Positions 55,071-63,639 of a DNA stretch of 64,000 nucleotides are shown piece by piece. The position numbers and the translations under genes are program-made. The stretch is taken from contig NZ_CP022278.1 of assembly GCF_002216145.1 (NCBI RefSeq), forward strand, positions 1,798,001 to 1,862,000, given 5' to 3'. The stretch's first letter is position 1; each line of letters begins with the position of its first letter. This DNA comes from Neisseria chenwenguii. Lineage in GTDB: Bacteria > Pseudomonadota > Gammaproteobacteria > Burkholderiales > Neisseriaceae. The notes beneath the pieces were generated by a model that was given only the letters and a program-made list of their open reading frames with translations, searched no databases and was not told the origin of the DNA.

Positions 55071-55243
55071 CGTGCACTCCTTAAAGAAGATGGTTTGCCG
55101 ATGTTACCACATTCTGCTTTTCAGACGGCCTTTCGGCGGGTGTTGTAAAATTTATTCCGTGCGGATTTTTGTGTGAAAGAATGCAACAGTTTTTCAGACG
55201 GCCTGTGTTATACTTTGAAACCGTTTATTTAGCATCATTTGTC

Positions 55244-57355
55244 ATGAACCGTCTGCAATCAGGTAAATTCTGGCTGAAATTCGTCTTTTTCAGTACGCTG
55301 GTATCTTTGTTGGTACTGGCCGGCCTGTATGCCTCGGTTTACCACTTCTTCACGGCCGAGCGCATCCAGCGTTTCGCCGATTCTGCCCTCCAAGATACCC
55401 GCCGCACCATCCGTTTCGACCAAGACATCAAACGCAGCTGGTTTCCGCGCCCGACTTTTACCCTGAAAAATCTGACCGTCTCCCAACCCGGCAGCAGCCA
55501 AACCGCCATCGAAGTCAAGGAAACCCGCATCGGTTTGGCTTGGGAAAGCCTGTGGCAGCAGCCCGTGATTGAAAAATGGGTGTTGGTCGGTGTGAATACT
55601 TCGCTTGAGCAGTCTGCCAATGGTCAATGGAATTTACAGGATTTGTGGCGCAAAGAAAGCCCGGCTGCCCGGCCGCGCCGCGTGATTGTGGAAGACAGTC
55701 ATCTGCGTTTGCGTCTTTTGCAGGACGAATATCGGATAGAACAATTTGGTTTACATATTGATGCGCCTGAAAAAGGCAGCCGTAGATTTGAAATCAGCGG
55801 AGTCAGCGATTATCAGGGCAGTCCGTTGAAATGGCACGGTGCGGGTTTTCTCAATCCGGTCGGCAGCAGTTGGAAAATTCCCGTCATACATTTGGAAGCG
55901 GAAGGCCGTCTGAAAGACGAAACCGTCAAAATAATGGCCGACAGCGCACTTGAGTGGCAAACTAAAACCAATATTATTCAAGCAGTTGGCTTAAGTTTGC
56001 AAACGGATAGTTCTTATCAAAATCTGCACTTAAGCACGCAGATTCCACGTTTGGTGTTGCGTAACAACGCGGTTAGCATTAATTCTCTCAGCAGCGCGTT
56101 TACTGCCGGTGAAAAGGGTAATCAGTGGGACGGTTCAGTGATTGTCGATAAAGCCAGCCTCTACACCACCATTGCCGCGCTCGACGGCGTGGAAATCAAA
56201 GCCAGCCACCGAAGCGACACTATGCAGACCCACTTTACCGCGCAAGGGCCGCTGGTGTGGCGTCAGAGCACCGGCCTTCAGGCGGACAACCTTCAGTTTA
56301 CTTCCCTGCAAGATTCCATCGCGCAATCATCGCAGCCGCGTTTTATCAGCGCCTTGTCGGGCAGTTTTGTCATGCAAGATTGGAATAACTGGCAGGCCAA
56401 ACTCAGCGGCTCGTTCGACCGCCAGCCTGCCGCGTTCAACATCAAATACGCCGCCCAAGCCGGAAAAGCAGGGCGTTTGGAAGCCGGCATCGGCTTGCGC
56501 CGCCTGTCGCTCGATTCCTATTGGAAAGACATCCAACAGCGTTCCGACAGCATTTATCCCAAATTCCTGACCAGCAAAGGTATGCCGGAAATCGCCGCCC
56601 AGCTTAAAATCGATCAAATACAAGCACCCGGCTTGCAGCTGGACAACGTGGAAACCGGCCTGATCGCCAACTGCCAACACATCCTGCTCAGCAATTTCAA
56701 AGCCGGTCTGTACGGCGGGCACACCGAGGGCGGTGTCAGCATGACCAATACCACGCCTGTTTCCTACCGTTTGCAGCAAAACGCGCAAGGCGTGCAGATT
56801 CGGCCGCTTTTGGAAGATTTGTTCGGTTTCCGCAGCATCAGCGGCAGCGGCAATGCCGTGATTGACGTCGCCACCAAAGGCAGCGACCGCAAAAGCCTGA
56901 CCGAAGCCCTGACCGGCACGCTGGGCATCAACGTCGTCAACGGCGCATGGCACGGCATCGACATCGACAACATCCTGCAAAGCGGCAATGTCGGCAAGCA
57001 AAGCCAAAGCGGCCAAACCGCGCAAACGCCGTTCCAACGCTTCGCGCTCAACAGCCTGATTGAAAACGGCGTCAGCTACCATCTGAACACCGAACTGCTT
57101 TCCCCGAGCCTGCGCGTAACCAGCCAAGGCTATACGGATTTGAACAAGCAGACCTTGGAAGAGGAATTGATGATTTACGATGCCCGCAATCCGAAAGCCA
57201 AGCCCGTTCCGCTCAAAATAAGCGGTGCGGTTTCCAATCCCTCCGTTACGCTGGATTACCAACGTCTGACCGACGGTTTGAACACCCGCAAAGAGCGGCG
57301 CAAAGCGCTGGAAGACACCTTGCGCGAACAATGGCAGCGATTGATGCCGGATTAG
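55244..57355 (+). CDS. AsmA-family protein
   Basis: 703 residues from ATG 55244. One N-terminal membrane segment (FWLKFVFFSTLVSLLVLAGLY) anchors a long periplasmic beta-rich body, and the AsmA C-terminal domain contains DLFGFRSISGSGNAVIDVATKG and LTGTLGINVVNGAWHGIDI (about residues 525-585). AsmA-like proteins are bridge-like proteins thought to move phospholipid between membranes or influence outer-membrane assembly. It is divergent from the DAHP-synthase-like gene. Precise paralogue (AsmA, TamB-like and others) is not settled. Confidence 0.88.
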   Translation: MNRLQSGKFWLKFVFFSTLVSLLVLAGLYASVYHFFTAERIQRFADSALQDTRRTIRFDQDIKRSWFPRPTFTLKNLTVSQPGSSQTAIEVKETRIGLAWESLWQQPVIEKWVLVGVNTSLEQSANGQWNLQDLWRKESPAARPRRVIVEDSHLRLRLLQDEYRIEQFGLHIDAPEKGSRRFEISGVSDYQGSPLKWHGAGFLNPVGSSWKIPVIHLEAEGRLKDETVKIMADSALEWQTKTNIIQAVGLSLQTDSSYQNLHLSTQIPRLVLRNNAVSINSLSSAFTAGEKGNQWDGSVIVDKASLYTTIAALDGVEIKASHRSDTMQTHFTAQGPLVWRQSTGLQADNLQFTSLQDSIAQSSQPRFISALSGSFVMQDWNNWQAKLSGSFDRQPAAFNIKYAAQAGKAGRLEAGIGLRRLSLDSYWKDIQQRSDSIYPKFLTSKGMPEIAAQLKIDQIQAPGLQLDNVETGLIANCQHILLSNFKAGLYGGHTEGGVSMTNTTPVSYRLQQNAQGVQIRPLLEDLFGFRSISGSGNAVIDVATKGSDRKSLTEALTGTLGINVVNGAWHGIDIDNILQSGNVGKQSQSGQTAQTPFQRFALNSLIENGVSYHLNTELLSPSLRVTSQGYTDLNKQTLEEELMIYDARNPKAKPVPLKISGAVSNPSVTLDYQRLTDGLNTRKERRKALEDTLREQWQRLMPD

Positions 57356-57378
57356 CCGGTATATTTATTATGATTGCA

Positions 57379-57407
57379 GGCCGTCTGAAACGATTTTCAG
57401 ACGGCCT
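57379..57407. terminator. Inverted uptake-sequence pair, bidirectional terminator
   Basis: AGGCCGTCTGAAA and TTTTCAGACGGCCT between the convergent AsmA and Lrp genes. Confidence 0.85.
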
Positions 57408-57456
57408 CGAATATTTTCAGAACGCTCGGATTGTCTGAAAATATGTTTGAGACTGT

Positions 57457-57939
57457 TTAATCAGGTTGCAGATGCGTAAGCGGCAGAGCGGTAGTGTTTT
57501 TGATTTCTTTCAAAACGAAACTCGATTGCGCGTCTTGCACGCCGGGGTGGGAGAGCAGGGTGTCGAGTACAAAATGGGAAAACGCGCCCATGTCGGTAAA
57601 AAAGGCGTGCAAGAGGTAGTCGGTTTCGCCAGTCAGTGCGAAGCAGCTTAATACTTCCGGCCAGGTTTGCACGGATTCGGAAAAAGCCTCGCGGGCAGAT
57701 TTTGCCTTGTCGATGGAAACGCGGATAAACGCCTGTAAATCCAAATCGACTTTGGCGGGCGAGAGCAGGGCGGCATATTGGCGGATAATGCCGTCGTCTT
57801 CAAGCTGCTTGAGGCGGCGCAGACAGGGCGAGGGCGACAGAGCGACGCGTTCGGACAGTTCGACGTTGGTCAGTCGGCCGTTTTCCTGTAAAACCTGCAG
57901 GATTTTGATGTCGGTTTTGTCTAAGATAAGTTGCGCCAT
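57457..57939 (-). CDS. Lrp/AsnC-family transcriptional regulator
   Basis: 160 residues: N-terminal winged helix-turn-helix (LDKTDIKILQVLQENGRLTNVELSERVALSPSP), then the RAM ligand-binding domain with the GETDYLLHAF segment. It should form octamers and sense an amino acid; neisserial homologues bind leucine and methionine and act as global regulators. It diverges from the glycine riboswitch and gcvH unit, suggesting but not proving control of amino-acid metabolism nearby. Confidence 0.93.
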   Translation of the reverse strand: MAQLILDKTDIKILQVLQENGRLTNVELSERVALSPSPCLRRLKQLEDDGIIRQYAALLSPAKVDLDLQAFIRVSIDKAKSAREAFSESVQTWPEVLSCFALTGETDYLLHAFFTDMGAFSHFVLDTLLSHPGVQDAQSSFVLKEIKNTTALPLTHLQPD

Positions 57940-58181
57940 GTCGGGATTCCTTGCCTCGGTTGGAATGGGAACGGTTTTGTTTCAGGGTCTGGTAACGATT
58001 TTATCTTGATTAAACTTAACATACAATAGTGCCGTAAGTTTTAATTTGCCAACATAATCTGTGTTAAAGCACAGGTTTTATTTCCTATAATTTTATTGTG
58101 CTATCCTCTGCGAATTCCCGATAGTTTTTTTAAAACCGACGGCAATCTTGCCCAAACCGGCGTTTCCCGCCATAATCCTAA

Positions 58182-58411
58182 CGTGTGCAGGAGAGTGCCG
58201 CATCCGGCTACGGTGCGGCCGCCGAAGGCGCAGACGCCCTTAAATCGCTCAGGCATCAGGGACTGCACGCTGCAATAAAAAATCTGGAGAGCGGTCTGTT
58301 TTTACAGATCCACCGAAGGGGAGAAGGCGCCGCACCACCATGCGGATGCGGAAAATGCGGCTGGCAGGCCGCGCCGTGTGCCGAAAATCTCAGGTTCAAG
58401 GACAGATAGGG
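58182..58411 (+). ncRNA. Tandem glycine riboswitch upstream of gcvH
   Basis: Two glycine aptamers in series. Aptamer 1: P1 arms GTGTGCA...TGCACGC, GGAGAG at 58190-58195, core CCGCCGAAGGCGCA and CTCAGGCATCAGGGACTG. Aptamer 2: starts ATCTGGAGAGCGG at about 58283, core CCACCGAAGGGGAGAAGGCG with an extended hairpin (CGCACCACCATGCGG region) and closes CTCAGGTTCAAGGACAGAT near 58407. The short linker AATAAAAA between them is typical of cooperative tandem riboswitches. It is about 135 bases before the gcvH start and probably activates it when glycine is high. The 74-codon frame across this region is spurious. Confidence 0.9.
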
Positions 58412-58544
58412 TTTCCTGCCGCAGCGTCGTGCAAATGCAATAAGCAGCCCGTCGCATCTAAACCAAACGAATCCGCCTTTTTCAGACGGCTTTATTTATA
58501 CCGGTATGCCGTCTGAAAAATATCCTCCCGAAAGAATTTCCATC

Positions 58545-58928
58545 ATGAATCCTGTTCCCGAATCCCTCTGCTACACCCCGGCCCATACCTGGCTGCGCGC
58601 CGAAGCAGACGGTACGCTGACCGTCGGCATTACCCATCACGCCCAGGAAATGCTGGGTGATATTGTCTTTGTCGAACTGCCTGATGCGGGAACAGATTTT
58701 GCCGCCGGCGCGCAGACCGGCGTGGTCGAGTCGGTCAAATCCGCTTCCGACATCCATACGCCGGTTGCCGGCCGGATTACCGCTGTCAACGATGATTTGG
58801 CCACCGCGCCCGAAACCGTCAACAGCGATCCCTATGGTGCGGGCTGGTTTTTCAAAATCCTCCCGGCTGATCCAGCCGCTTTGGACAGCTTTCTGACTGC
58901 GGATCAATATGCCGTTCAAATAGGCTGA
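58545..58928 (+). CDS. gcvH: Glycine cleavage system H protein
   Basis: 127 residues. GcvH carries the aminomethyl group on a lipoyl-lysine between the P and T/L proteins of glycine cleavage. The lipoyl site is Lys65 in [12 protein letters not shown], with the AGRITAVND and GWFFKI segments after it. ATG 58545 is preferred; the longer frame MPSEKY... is made by an uptake sequence. gcvT and gcvP are not in the window, so gcvH is alone behind the riboswitch. Confidence 0.96.
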   Translation: MNPVPESLCYTPAHTWLRAEADGTLTVGITHHAQEMLGDIVFVELPDAGTDFAAGAQTGVVESVKSASDIHTPVAGRITAVNDDLATAPETVNSDPYGAGWFFKILPADPAALDSFLTADQYAVQIG

Positions 58929-58950
58929 GGCTGTATGGAGCGATACGGAT

Positions 58951-58995
58951 AAAGGCCGTCTGAAAACGTGTGTGTGCGGTTTTCAGACGGCCTTT
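58951..58995. terminator. Inverted uptake-sequence pair after gcvH
   Basis: AAAGGCCGTCTGAAAAC and GTTTTCAGACGGCCTTT with an 11-base loop. Confidence 0.8.
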
Positions 58996-59113
58996 GTTTT
59001 GGTCAGAGGGGTTTTGCGGAAATATTTGAACTGCTGTTGCCGCAGACATTTACAGGGTGGCATCCTGCTTTACAGCAGGATACGAATGCCGTCTGAAAAA
59101 AGAAAGGAAAAAC

Positions 59114-59815
59114 ATGAAAACCATCGGTATCATCGGCGGTATGAGCCCCGAAAGCACCGTGCTGTATTACCAAACCATCAACCGCGAAACCAACCGCCGA
59201 TTGGGCGGCAACCGTAGCGCGGATATTGTGATGCACAGCGTCGATTTTGAAACCATCGCCGCCATGCAGCGAAAGGGTGCGTGGGACGAGGCGGGTAAGG
59301 CATTGGCACAGAGTGCGCAAAAGCTCGAAAGCATCGGTGCGGAGGCTCTGGTTTTGGCGACCAATACCATGCACAAAGTCGCGCCGTTTATCGAAGCGGC
59401 GGTACGCGTTCCGCTCATCCATATTGTCGATGCCACCGCTGATGCGGTGAAGAAACGCGGCTTCGGCAAGGTCGGGCTGTTGGGTACGAAATTTACCATG
59501 AGCGACGGTTTTTACACGGCGCGCATGGCGGAGGCGGGCGTGGAAACGCCTGTGCCGTCTGAAAACGTACAAAACGAAATCCACCGCATCATTTTTGAAG
59601 AGCTCTGCCTCAACAAAATTTCCGCCGCGTCAAAAACCTATTATTATCAAACAATTGAAGATTTGAAAAAACAGGGTGCGGAAGGCGTGATTCTCGGCTG
59701 CACCGAAATCGGCCTCCTGGTCGATGCGGCGGACTGCCCGCTGCCTGTGTTTGACAGTGCCGAAATCCACGCGCTTGCGGCGGTGGATTTTGCCCTGAAC
59801 GATGGGGCCGTCTGA
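59114..59815 (+). CDS. Aspartate/glutamate racemase family protein (YgeA-like)
   Basis: 233 residues of the PLP-independent Asp/Glu/hydantoin racemase family, starting MKTIGIIGGMSPESTVLYY. The family uses two catalytic cysteines; here the first position is Thr83 (ATNTMHK) and only Cys196 (GCTEIGLL) remains. The same Thr/Cys pattern is known in the E. coli L-specific aspartate/glutamate racemase YgeA, so a similar L-biased activity is plausible. The stop TGA is part of an uptake sequence (GGGGCCGTCTGAA) and tag starts four bases later, so the two are likely co-transcribed. Confidence 0.88.
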   Translation: MKTIGIIGGMSPESTVLYYQTINRETNRRLGGNRSADIVMHSVDFETIAAMQRKGAWDEAGKALAQSAQKLESIGAEALVLATNTMHKVAPFIEAAVRVPLIHIVDATADAVKKRGFGKVGLLGTKFTMSDGFYTARMAEAGVETPVPSENVQNEIHRIIFEELCLNKISAASKTYYYQTIEDLKKQGAEGVILGCTEIGLLVDAADCPLPVFDSAEIHALAAVDFALNDGAV

Positions 59816-59818
59816 AAA

Positions 59819-60376
59819 ATGAGTTCCACATACTGCGCCTTTTGTGCCGCGCTGCCCGACGACACCGACAACCCCAACAAAGCCTACCACGACCGCGCCT
59901 ACGGTTTTCCGATTCACGACGACAACGCGCTTTTCGGGCGGCTGGTGCTGGAAATCAATCAGGCGGGTTTGAGCTGGCTGACGATTTTGAAGAAAGAGGC
60001 CGCGTTTCAGGCGGCCTATTGCGGTTTCGACATCGCAAAAGTCGCCGCGTTTGACGACGCCGACCGCGAACGCCTGCTCGCCGACGCGGGCATCATCCGC
60101 AACCGCCTGAAAATCGACGCTGCGATTTACAACGCGCGGCAAATCCTTGAAATCCAAGCGCAATATGGTTCGTTTGAAAACTGGCTTGACGCCCATCACC
60201 CGCGCAAAAAGGCGGACTGGGTAAAGCTGTTTAAAAAGCATTTCAAATTTGTCGGCGGCGAAATCGTCGGCGAATTTCTGATGAGCACAGGCTATCTTCC
60301 GGGTGCGCACAGCGAGGATTGCTCCGTGTTTGCCGAAGTGATGGCGCTGAAGCCGAAATGGGCTGAGGCCGTCTGA
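59819..60376 (+). CDS. tag: DNA-3-methyladenine glycosylase I
   Basis: Tag removes 3-methyladenine from alkylated DNA. The 185-residue protein has the family's zinc-snap residues (CAFCA near residues 6-10 and His/Cys at the C-terminal DCSVF region), YHDRAYGFPIHDDNALF and the helix-hairpin-helix region. Its last residues AEAV and stop are encoded by GAGGCCGTCTGA, an uptake sequence. It follows the racemase gene with a three-base gap. Confidence 0.95.
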   Translation: MSSTYCAFCAALPDDTDNPNKAYHDRAYGFPIHDDNALFGRLVLEINQAGLSWLTILKKEAAFQAAYCGFDIAKVAAFDDADRERLLADAGIIRNRLKIDAAIYNARQILEIQAQYGSFENWLDAHHPRKKADWVKLFKKHFKFVGGEIVGEFLMSTGYLPGAHSEDCSVFAEVMALKPKWAEAV

Positions 60377-60450
60377 AACTTGTATGGGCCCTTCGAATTT
60401 TGTAACCTCCTTTCAACCGGTTGCTAAAACCTATTCCGATAAACGGCCAA

Positions 60451-60482
60451 AAAGGCCGTCTGAAAAAATTCAGACGGCCTTT
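60451..60482. terminator. Inverted uptake-sequence pair, bidirectional terminator
   Basis: AAAGGCCGTCTGAA and TTCAGACGGCCTTT between the convergent tag and potD genes. Confidence 0.85.
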
Positions 60483-60519
60483 GTCATGCTTTCAAACGCT
60501 TATTTTCAAACGGCTCCGA

Positions 60520-61659
60520 TTATTTCGAACCCACTTTGATTTTCTGCCACAGATTGACGGTCAGGCGTTTGGCGTCGGCGCTCATTTGCGGCATCACAAA
60601 ACCGTTTTTCATGTCTTCCGCAGTCGGGAAGATGGAACGGGTTTCGACCAGTTTTTTGTCCATTTTTTCGCGTGCCGGCAGGCTGGCGGGGGCGAAGGTT
60701 ACGGCGGCACCGTTTTTCGCGGCGATTTCGGGGTCGAGGGTGTAGTTGATGTATTTATGGGCGTTGGCGACGTTTTTCGCGTCGGCCGGAATCAGCCAGG
60801 ATTCAATCCAGAAGCCCATGCCTTTCGGCGTCAATACTTCGATGCCGACGTTGTTTTTCACTTCTTCCGAACGCGCTTTTGCCAAGTTCAAATCGCCGCC
60901 GTTACCTGCCGCCAGACAGATGTCGCCGCGTGCCAGCTCGTCAATCACAGACGGACTGAAGCGTTTCACGTCAGGACGCACGGCTTTCAATACTTCGGCT
61001 GCTGCTTTGATGTCGTCTTTATTGGTGCCTTTAGGGTCTTTGCCCAAGTAGTTCAGCACAATCGGGAACATTTCAGACGGCGTGTCCCACAGCGCGATGC
61101 CGCAGGATTTCAGCTTGCTGGTGTATTCGGGTTTGAACAGCAAATCCCAGCCGTTTTCAGGCAGTTTGCCGCCGAGGATTTCTCTGCCTTTGGCGGTGAT
61201 GGCCAAGGTGTTTACGCCGGAGAAGTAGGGTACGGCGTATTGGTTGCCCGGGTCGGAGGTTTCGAGCATTTTCAAAAGCTCGGGATCGATGTTTTTATAG
61301 TTCGGAATCAGGTCTTTATTGATTTTCTGATACGCGCCGGCTTCGATTTGGCGCGGCAGAAAGGCGATGCCGGGTACAACGAGGTCGTAGCCGGATTTGC
61401 CGGTCAGCATTTTGGCTTCGAGCGTTTCGTTGTTTTCATACAAATCGTAGGTCAGCTTTAATTTGTTGGTTTTTTTGAAGTCTTCGACGGTGCTTTCGTC
61501 AACGTAGTTTGACCAGTTGTAGATGTTTAAGGCGTCGGTAGCGGGCGCATTGGCAGCAGGCGCGTTGTCGGCGGCTGCTTGAGGTTGTGCGGATTTGTCG
61601 CCACCGCCGCAGGCGGCAAGCGCCAGCGCGGCCAAAACGGCTAATACGGATTTTTTCAT
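60520..61659 (-). CDS. potD: Spermidine/putrescine-binding lipoprotein PotD
   Basis: 379 residues. A lipoprotein signal (MKKSVLAVLAALALAACGGG, lipobox LAAC) is followed by an Ala/Pro-rich linker and a type 2 periplasmic binding domain with LNIYNWSNYVDES (about residue 44), YDLVVPGIAFLPRQI and YFSGVNTLAIT. It captures polyamines for a PotABC-type importer. No permease or ATPase gene is next to it, as is common for neisserial potD copies. The acidic polyamine contacts are not all verifiable by eye. Confidence 0.92.
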   Translation of the reverse strand: MKKSVLAVLAALALAACGGGDKSAQPQAAADNAPAANAPATDALNIYNWSNYVDESTVEDFKKTNKLKLTYDLYENNETLEAKMLTGKSGYDLVVPGIAFLPRQIEAGAYQKINKDLIPNYKNIDPELLKMLETSDPGNQYAVPYFSGVNTLAITAKGREILGGKLPENGWDLLFKPEYTSKLKSCGIALWDTPSEMFPIVLNYLGKDPKGTNKDDIKAAAEVLKAVRPDVKRFSPSVIDELARGDICLAAGNGGDLNLAKARSEEVKNNVGIEVLTPKGMGFWIESWLIPADAKNVANAHKYINYTLDPEIAAKNGAAVTFAPASLPAREKMDKKLVETRSIFPTAEDMKNGFVMPQMSADAKRLTVNLWQKIKVGSK

Positions 61660-61902
61660 ACGGGTTGGTTTCCTGATGAAAGGTTGTTTGAAAATGAAAA
61701 CACCTGCGCCCCATCAATACCCCGGCGCGGTGCGGGGCTATTGTAATGTAAGTCTGATAAAAATCAAAGCGATATTGGAAATGCGGCGCAGACGGCGCGG
61801 TGCGGGCGGTTTGGCACGGTGCGGATAAAATGCTTGCGCATAAAGGGATTAGTCTTTAAAATTGCACGTTTACAAATTCCGTTTATTTTCAGGAGATATT
61901 CA

Positions 61903-62166
61903 ATGGCAAACAGCGCACAAGCCCGCAAACGTGCCCGCCAGTCGGTTAAACAACGAGCCCACAACGCAAGCTTGCGTACTGCATTCCGCACCGCAGTGAA
62001 AAAAGTATTGAAAGCCGTGGAAGCCGGCGACAAAGCCGCTGCTCAGGCAGTTTACAAAGATTCGGTTAAAGTCATCGACCGCATCGCCGATAAAGGCGTT
62101 TACCACAAAAATAAAGCAGCCCGCCATAAGAGCCGTCTGTCTGCCAAAGTGAAAGCTCTGGCTTAA
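61903..62166 (+). CDS. rpsT: 30S ribosomal protein S20
   Basis: 87 residues, very basic: [20 protein letters not shown] is the S20 signature, ending [19 protein letters not shown] 61903 follows AGGAGA at a good spacing. S20 binds 16S rRNA and is known to autoregulate in E. coli. A structured, possibly switching hairpin region lies just downstream (62222-62286). Confidence 0.98.
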   Translation: MANSAQARKRARQSVKQRAHNASLRTAFRTAVKKVLKAVEAGDKAAAQAVYKDSVKVIDRIADKGVYHKNKAARHKSRLSAKVKALA

Positions 62167-62221
62167 TGTTTTGCTGCGGTTCGGTCGAAACAGCCGAGCT
62201 GCCGTAATCCCGACTGTGCCC

Positions 62222-62286
62222 CCGATGCCGATAACCATGCGGTGTGCGGGGGCATCGGTTTGTCTGAAATGTGGCAAACCGATGCC
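62222..62286 (+). other. Competing hairpins downstream of rpsT
   Basis: GGCATCGGTTTG (62251-62262) and CAAACCGATGCC (62275-62286) form a perfect 12-base stem with a 12-base loop. CCGATGCC (62222-62229) can instead pair with GGCATCGG (62251-62258). The stem is not followed by a T-run, so simple termination is uncertain. Confidence 0.55.
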
Positions 62287-62382
62287 GGATTGTTCCGCCA
62301 AACGGGCGCCGTTCTTTTTTCAGACGGCCTTTGACTTTATAATGTAAGGCCGTCTGAAAAGTGATTTGGAAATGGTAACTTT

Positions 62383-63510
62383 ATGATGTTGAAACATTAT
62401 CTGCTGTTGGGTGCGGGTTTGGCCGCCGTTTTGCCGGCTGTGCAGGCTGCGGATGCTTTGCAGTGTACGGCGATTCAGGACAACGCCTTGCGTCTGGCCT
62501 GTTACGACCGTATCCATTCGGCGCAGCTTCCGCCGCAAAAGCCGATTGCGCAGGCGGAAAAAGCTGCGCCCAAATCGGTTGACTTGAAGGAAACGGTCAA
62601 CGCCAGCCGCAAGAAAAAAGAAGTGGCGGTGGTGTTTGAGCAGCCGGCCGTTTCGGAATCGGAATTGCAGGCCGCGGCAGAGGCTTATACGCCCTTGAGC
62701 GTGATGTACGATTTGGATCAGAACGATGCCCGCGGCCTTTTGACCGTGCGCGAACACAATCCGATGTATCTTTTGCCCGTGTGGTACAACAGCAGCCCGA
62801 ATTACACGCCCGAATCGCCGACGCGCGGCATCACGACGCAGGAGAAATTCGGCGAGCAGAAACGCGCCGAAGCCAAAATGCAGGTGTCGTTTAAAAGCAA
62901 GCTGATGGAAGATCTGTTTAACACCCGCGCCGATTTGTGGTTCGGCTACACGCAGAAATCCGATTGGCAGATTTACAATCAGGGGCGCAAATCCGCGCCG
63001 TTCCGCAATACCGATTACGAACCCGAAATCTTCCTGACCCAGCCCGTGAAAGCCGATTTGCCGTTCGGCGGCAAACTGCGCATGGTCGGCGCGGGGTTCG
63101 TGCATCAGTCCAACGGCCAGAGCTGCCCCGAATCGCGTTCGTGGAACCGTGCTTACGCCATGGCAGGCATGGAATGGGGCAAGCTGACTCTGATTCCGCG
63201 TGTATGGATGCGGGCGTTTGACCAAAGCGGCGACGAAGACGACAATCCCGATATTAAAAAATACCTCGGTTACGGCGATTTGAAAGTCCAATACCGTTTG
63301 AACGACAAACAAAACGTCTATTCCGTGTTGCGCTACAACCCCAAATCCGGGCGCGGCGCGGTTGAGGCGGCTTATACGTTCCCGATTAAAGGCAAACTCA
63401 AAGGCGTCGTGCGCGGTTTCCACGGCTACGGCGAGAGCCTGATCGACTACAACCACAAGCAAAACGGCATCGGCGTCGGTCTGATGTTTAACGATTGGGA
63501 CGGCATCTGA
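62383..63510 (+). CDS. pldA: Outer-membrane phospholipase A
   Basis: OMPLA hydrolyses phospholipids that reach the outer leaflet. The 375-residue protein has a signal peptide (MMLKHYLLLGAGLAAVLPAVQA), an N-terminal extension with two cysteines and a charged linker, then the 12-stranded barrel. The catalytic His241 and Ser243 are in GFVHQSNGQ, with the Asn of the triad in RSWNRAYAM. FNDWDGI at the C-terminus fits a barrel end. An uptake sequence lies just upstream. Confidence 0.94.
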   Translation: MMLKHYLLLGAGLAAVLPAVQAADALQCTAIQDNALRLACYDRIHSAQLPPQKPIAQAEKAAPKSVDLKETVNASRKKKEVAVVFEQPAVSESELQAAAEAYTPLSVMYDLDQNDARGLLTVREHNPMYLLPVWYNSSPNYTPESPTRGITTQEKFGEQKRAEAKMQVSFKSKLMEDLFNTRADLWFGYTQKSDWQIYNQGRKSAPFRNTDYEPEIFLTQPVKADLPFGGKLRMVGAGFVHQSNGQSCPESRSWNRAYAMAGMEWGKLTLIPRVWMRAFDQSGDEDDNPDIKKYLGYGDLKVQYRLNDKQNVYSVLRYNPKSGRGAVEAAYTFPIKGKLKGVVRGFHGYGESLIDYNHKQNGIGVGLMFNDWDGI

Positions 63511-63639
63511 CGCTGTTTTTTTCAGGCGGCCTCAAACCGTTTTTACCCCGCAGGCCGTCTGAAAATATCCGCTGCCGTTCAGCGCAATCGCGCGTATAAT
63601 GGCGCGTTTGCGGCAAACAAACCCTACATAGGAATACTG

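Noticed and set aside
58185-58409. 74-codon open frame between lrp and gcvH
   Set aside because: The stretch is explained in full by two glycine riboswitch aptamers; the codons have no protein-like pattern.
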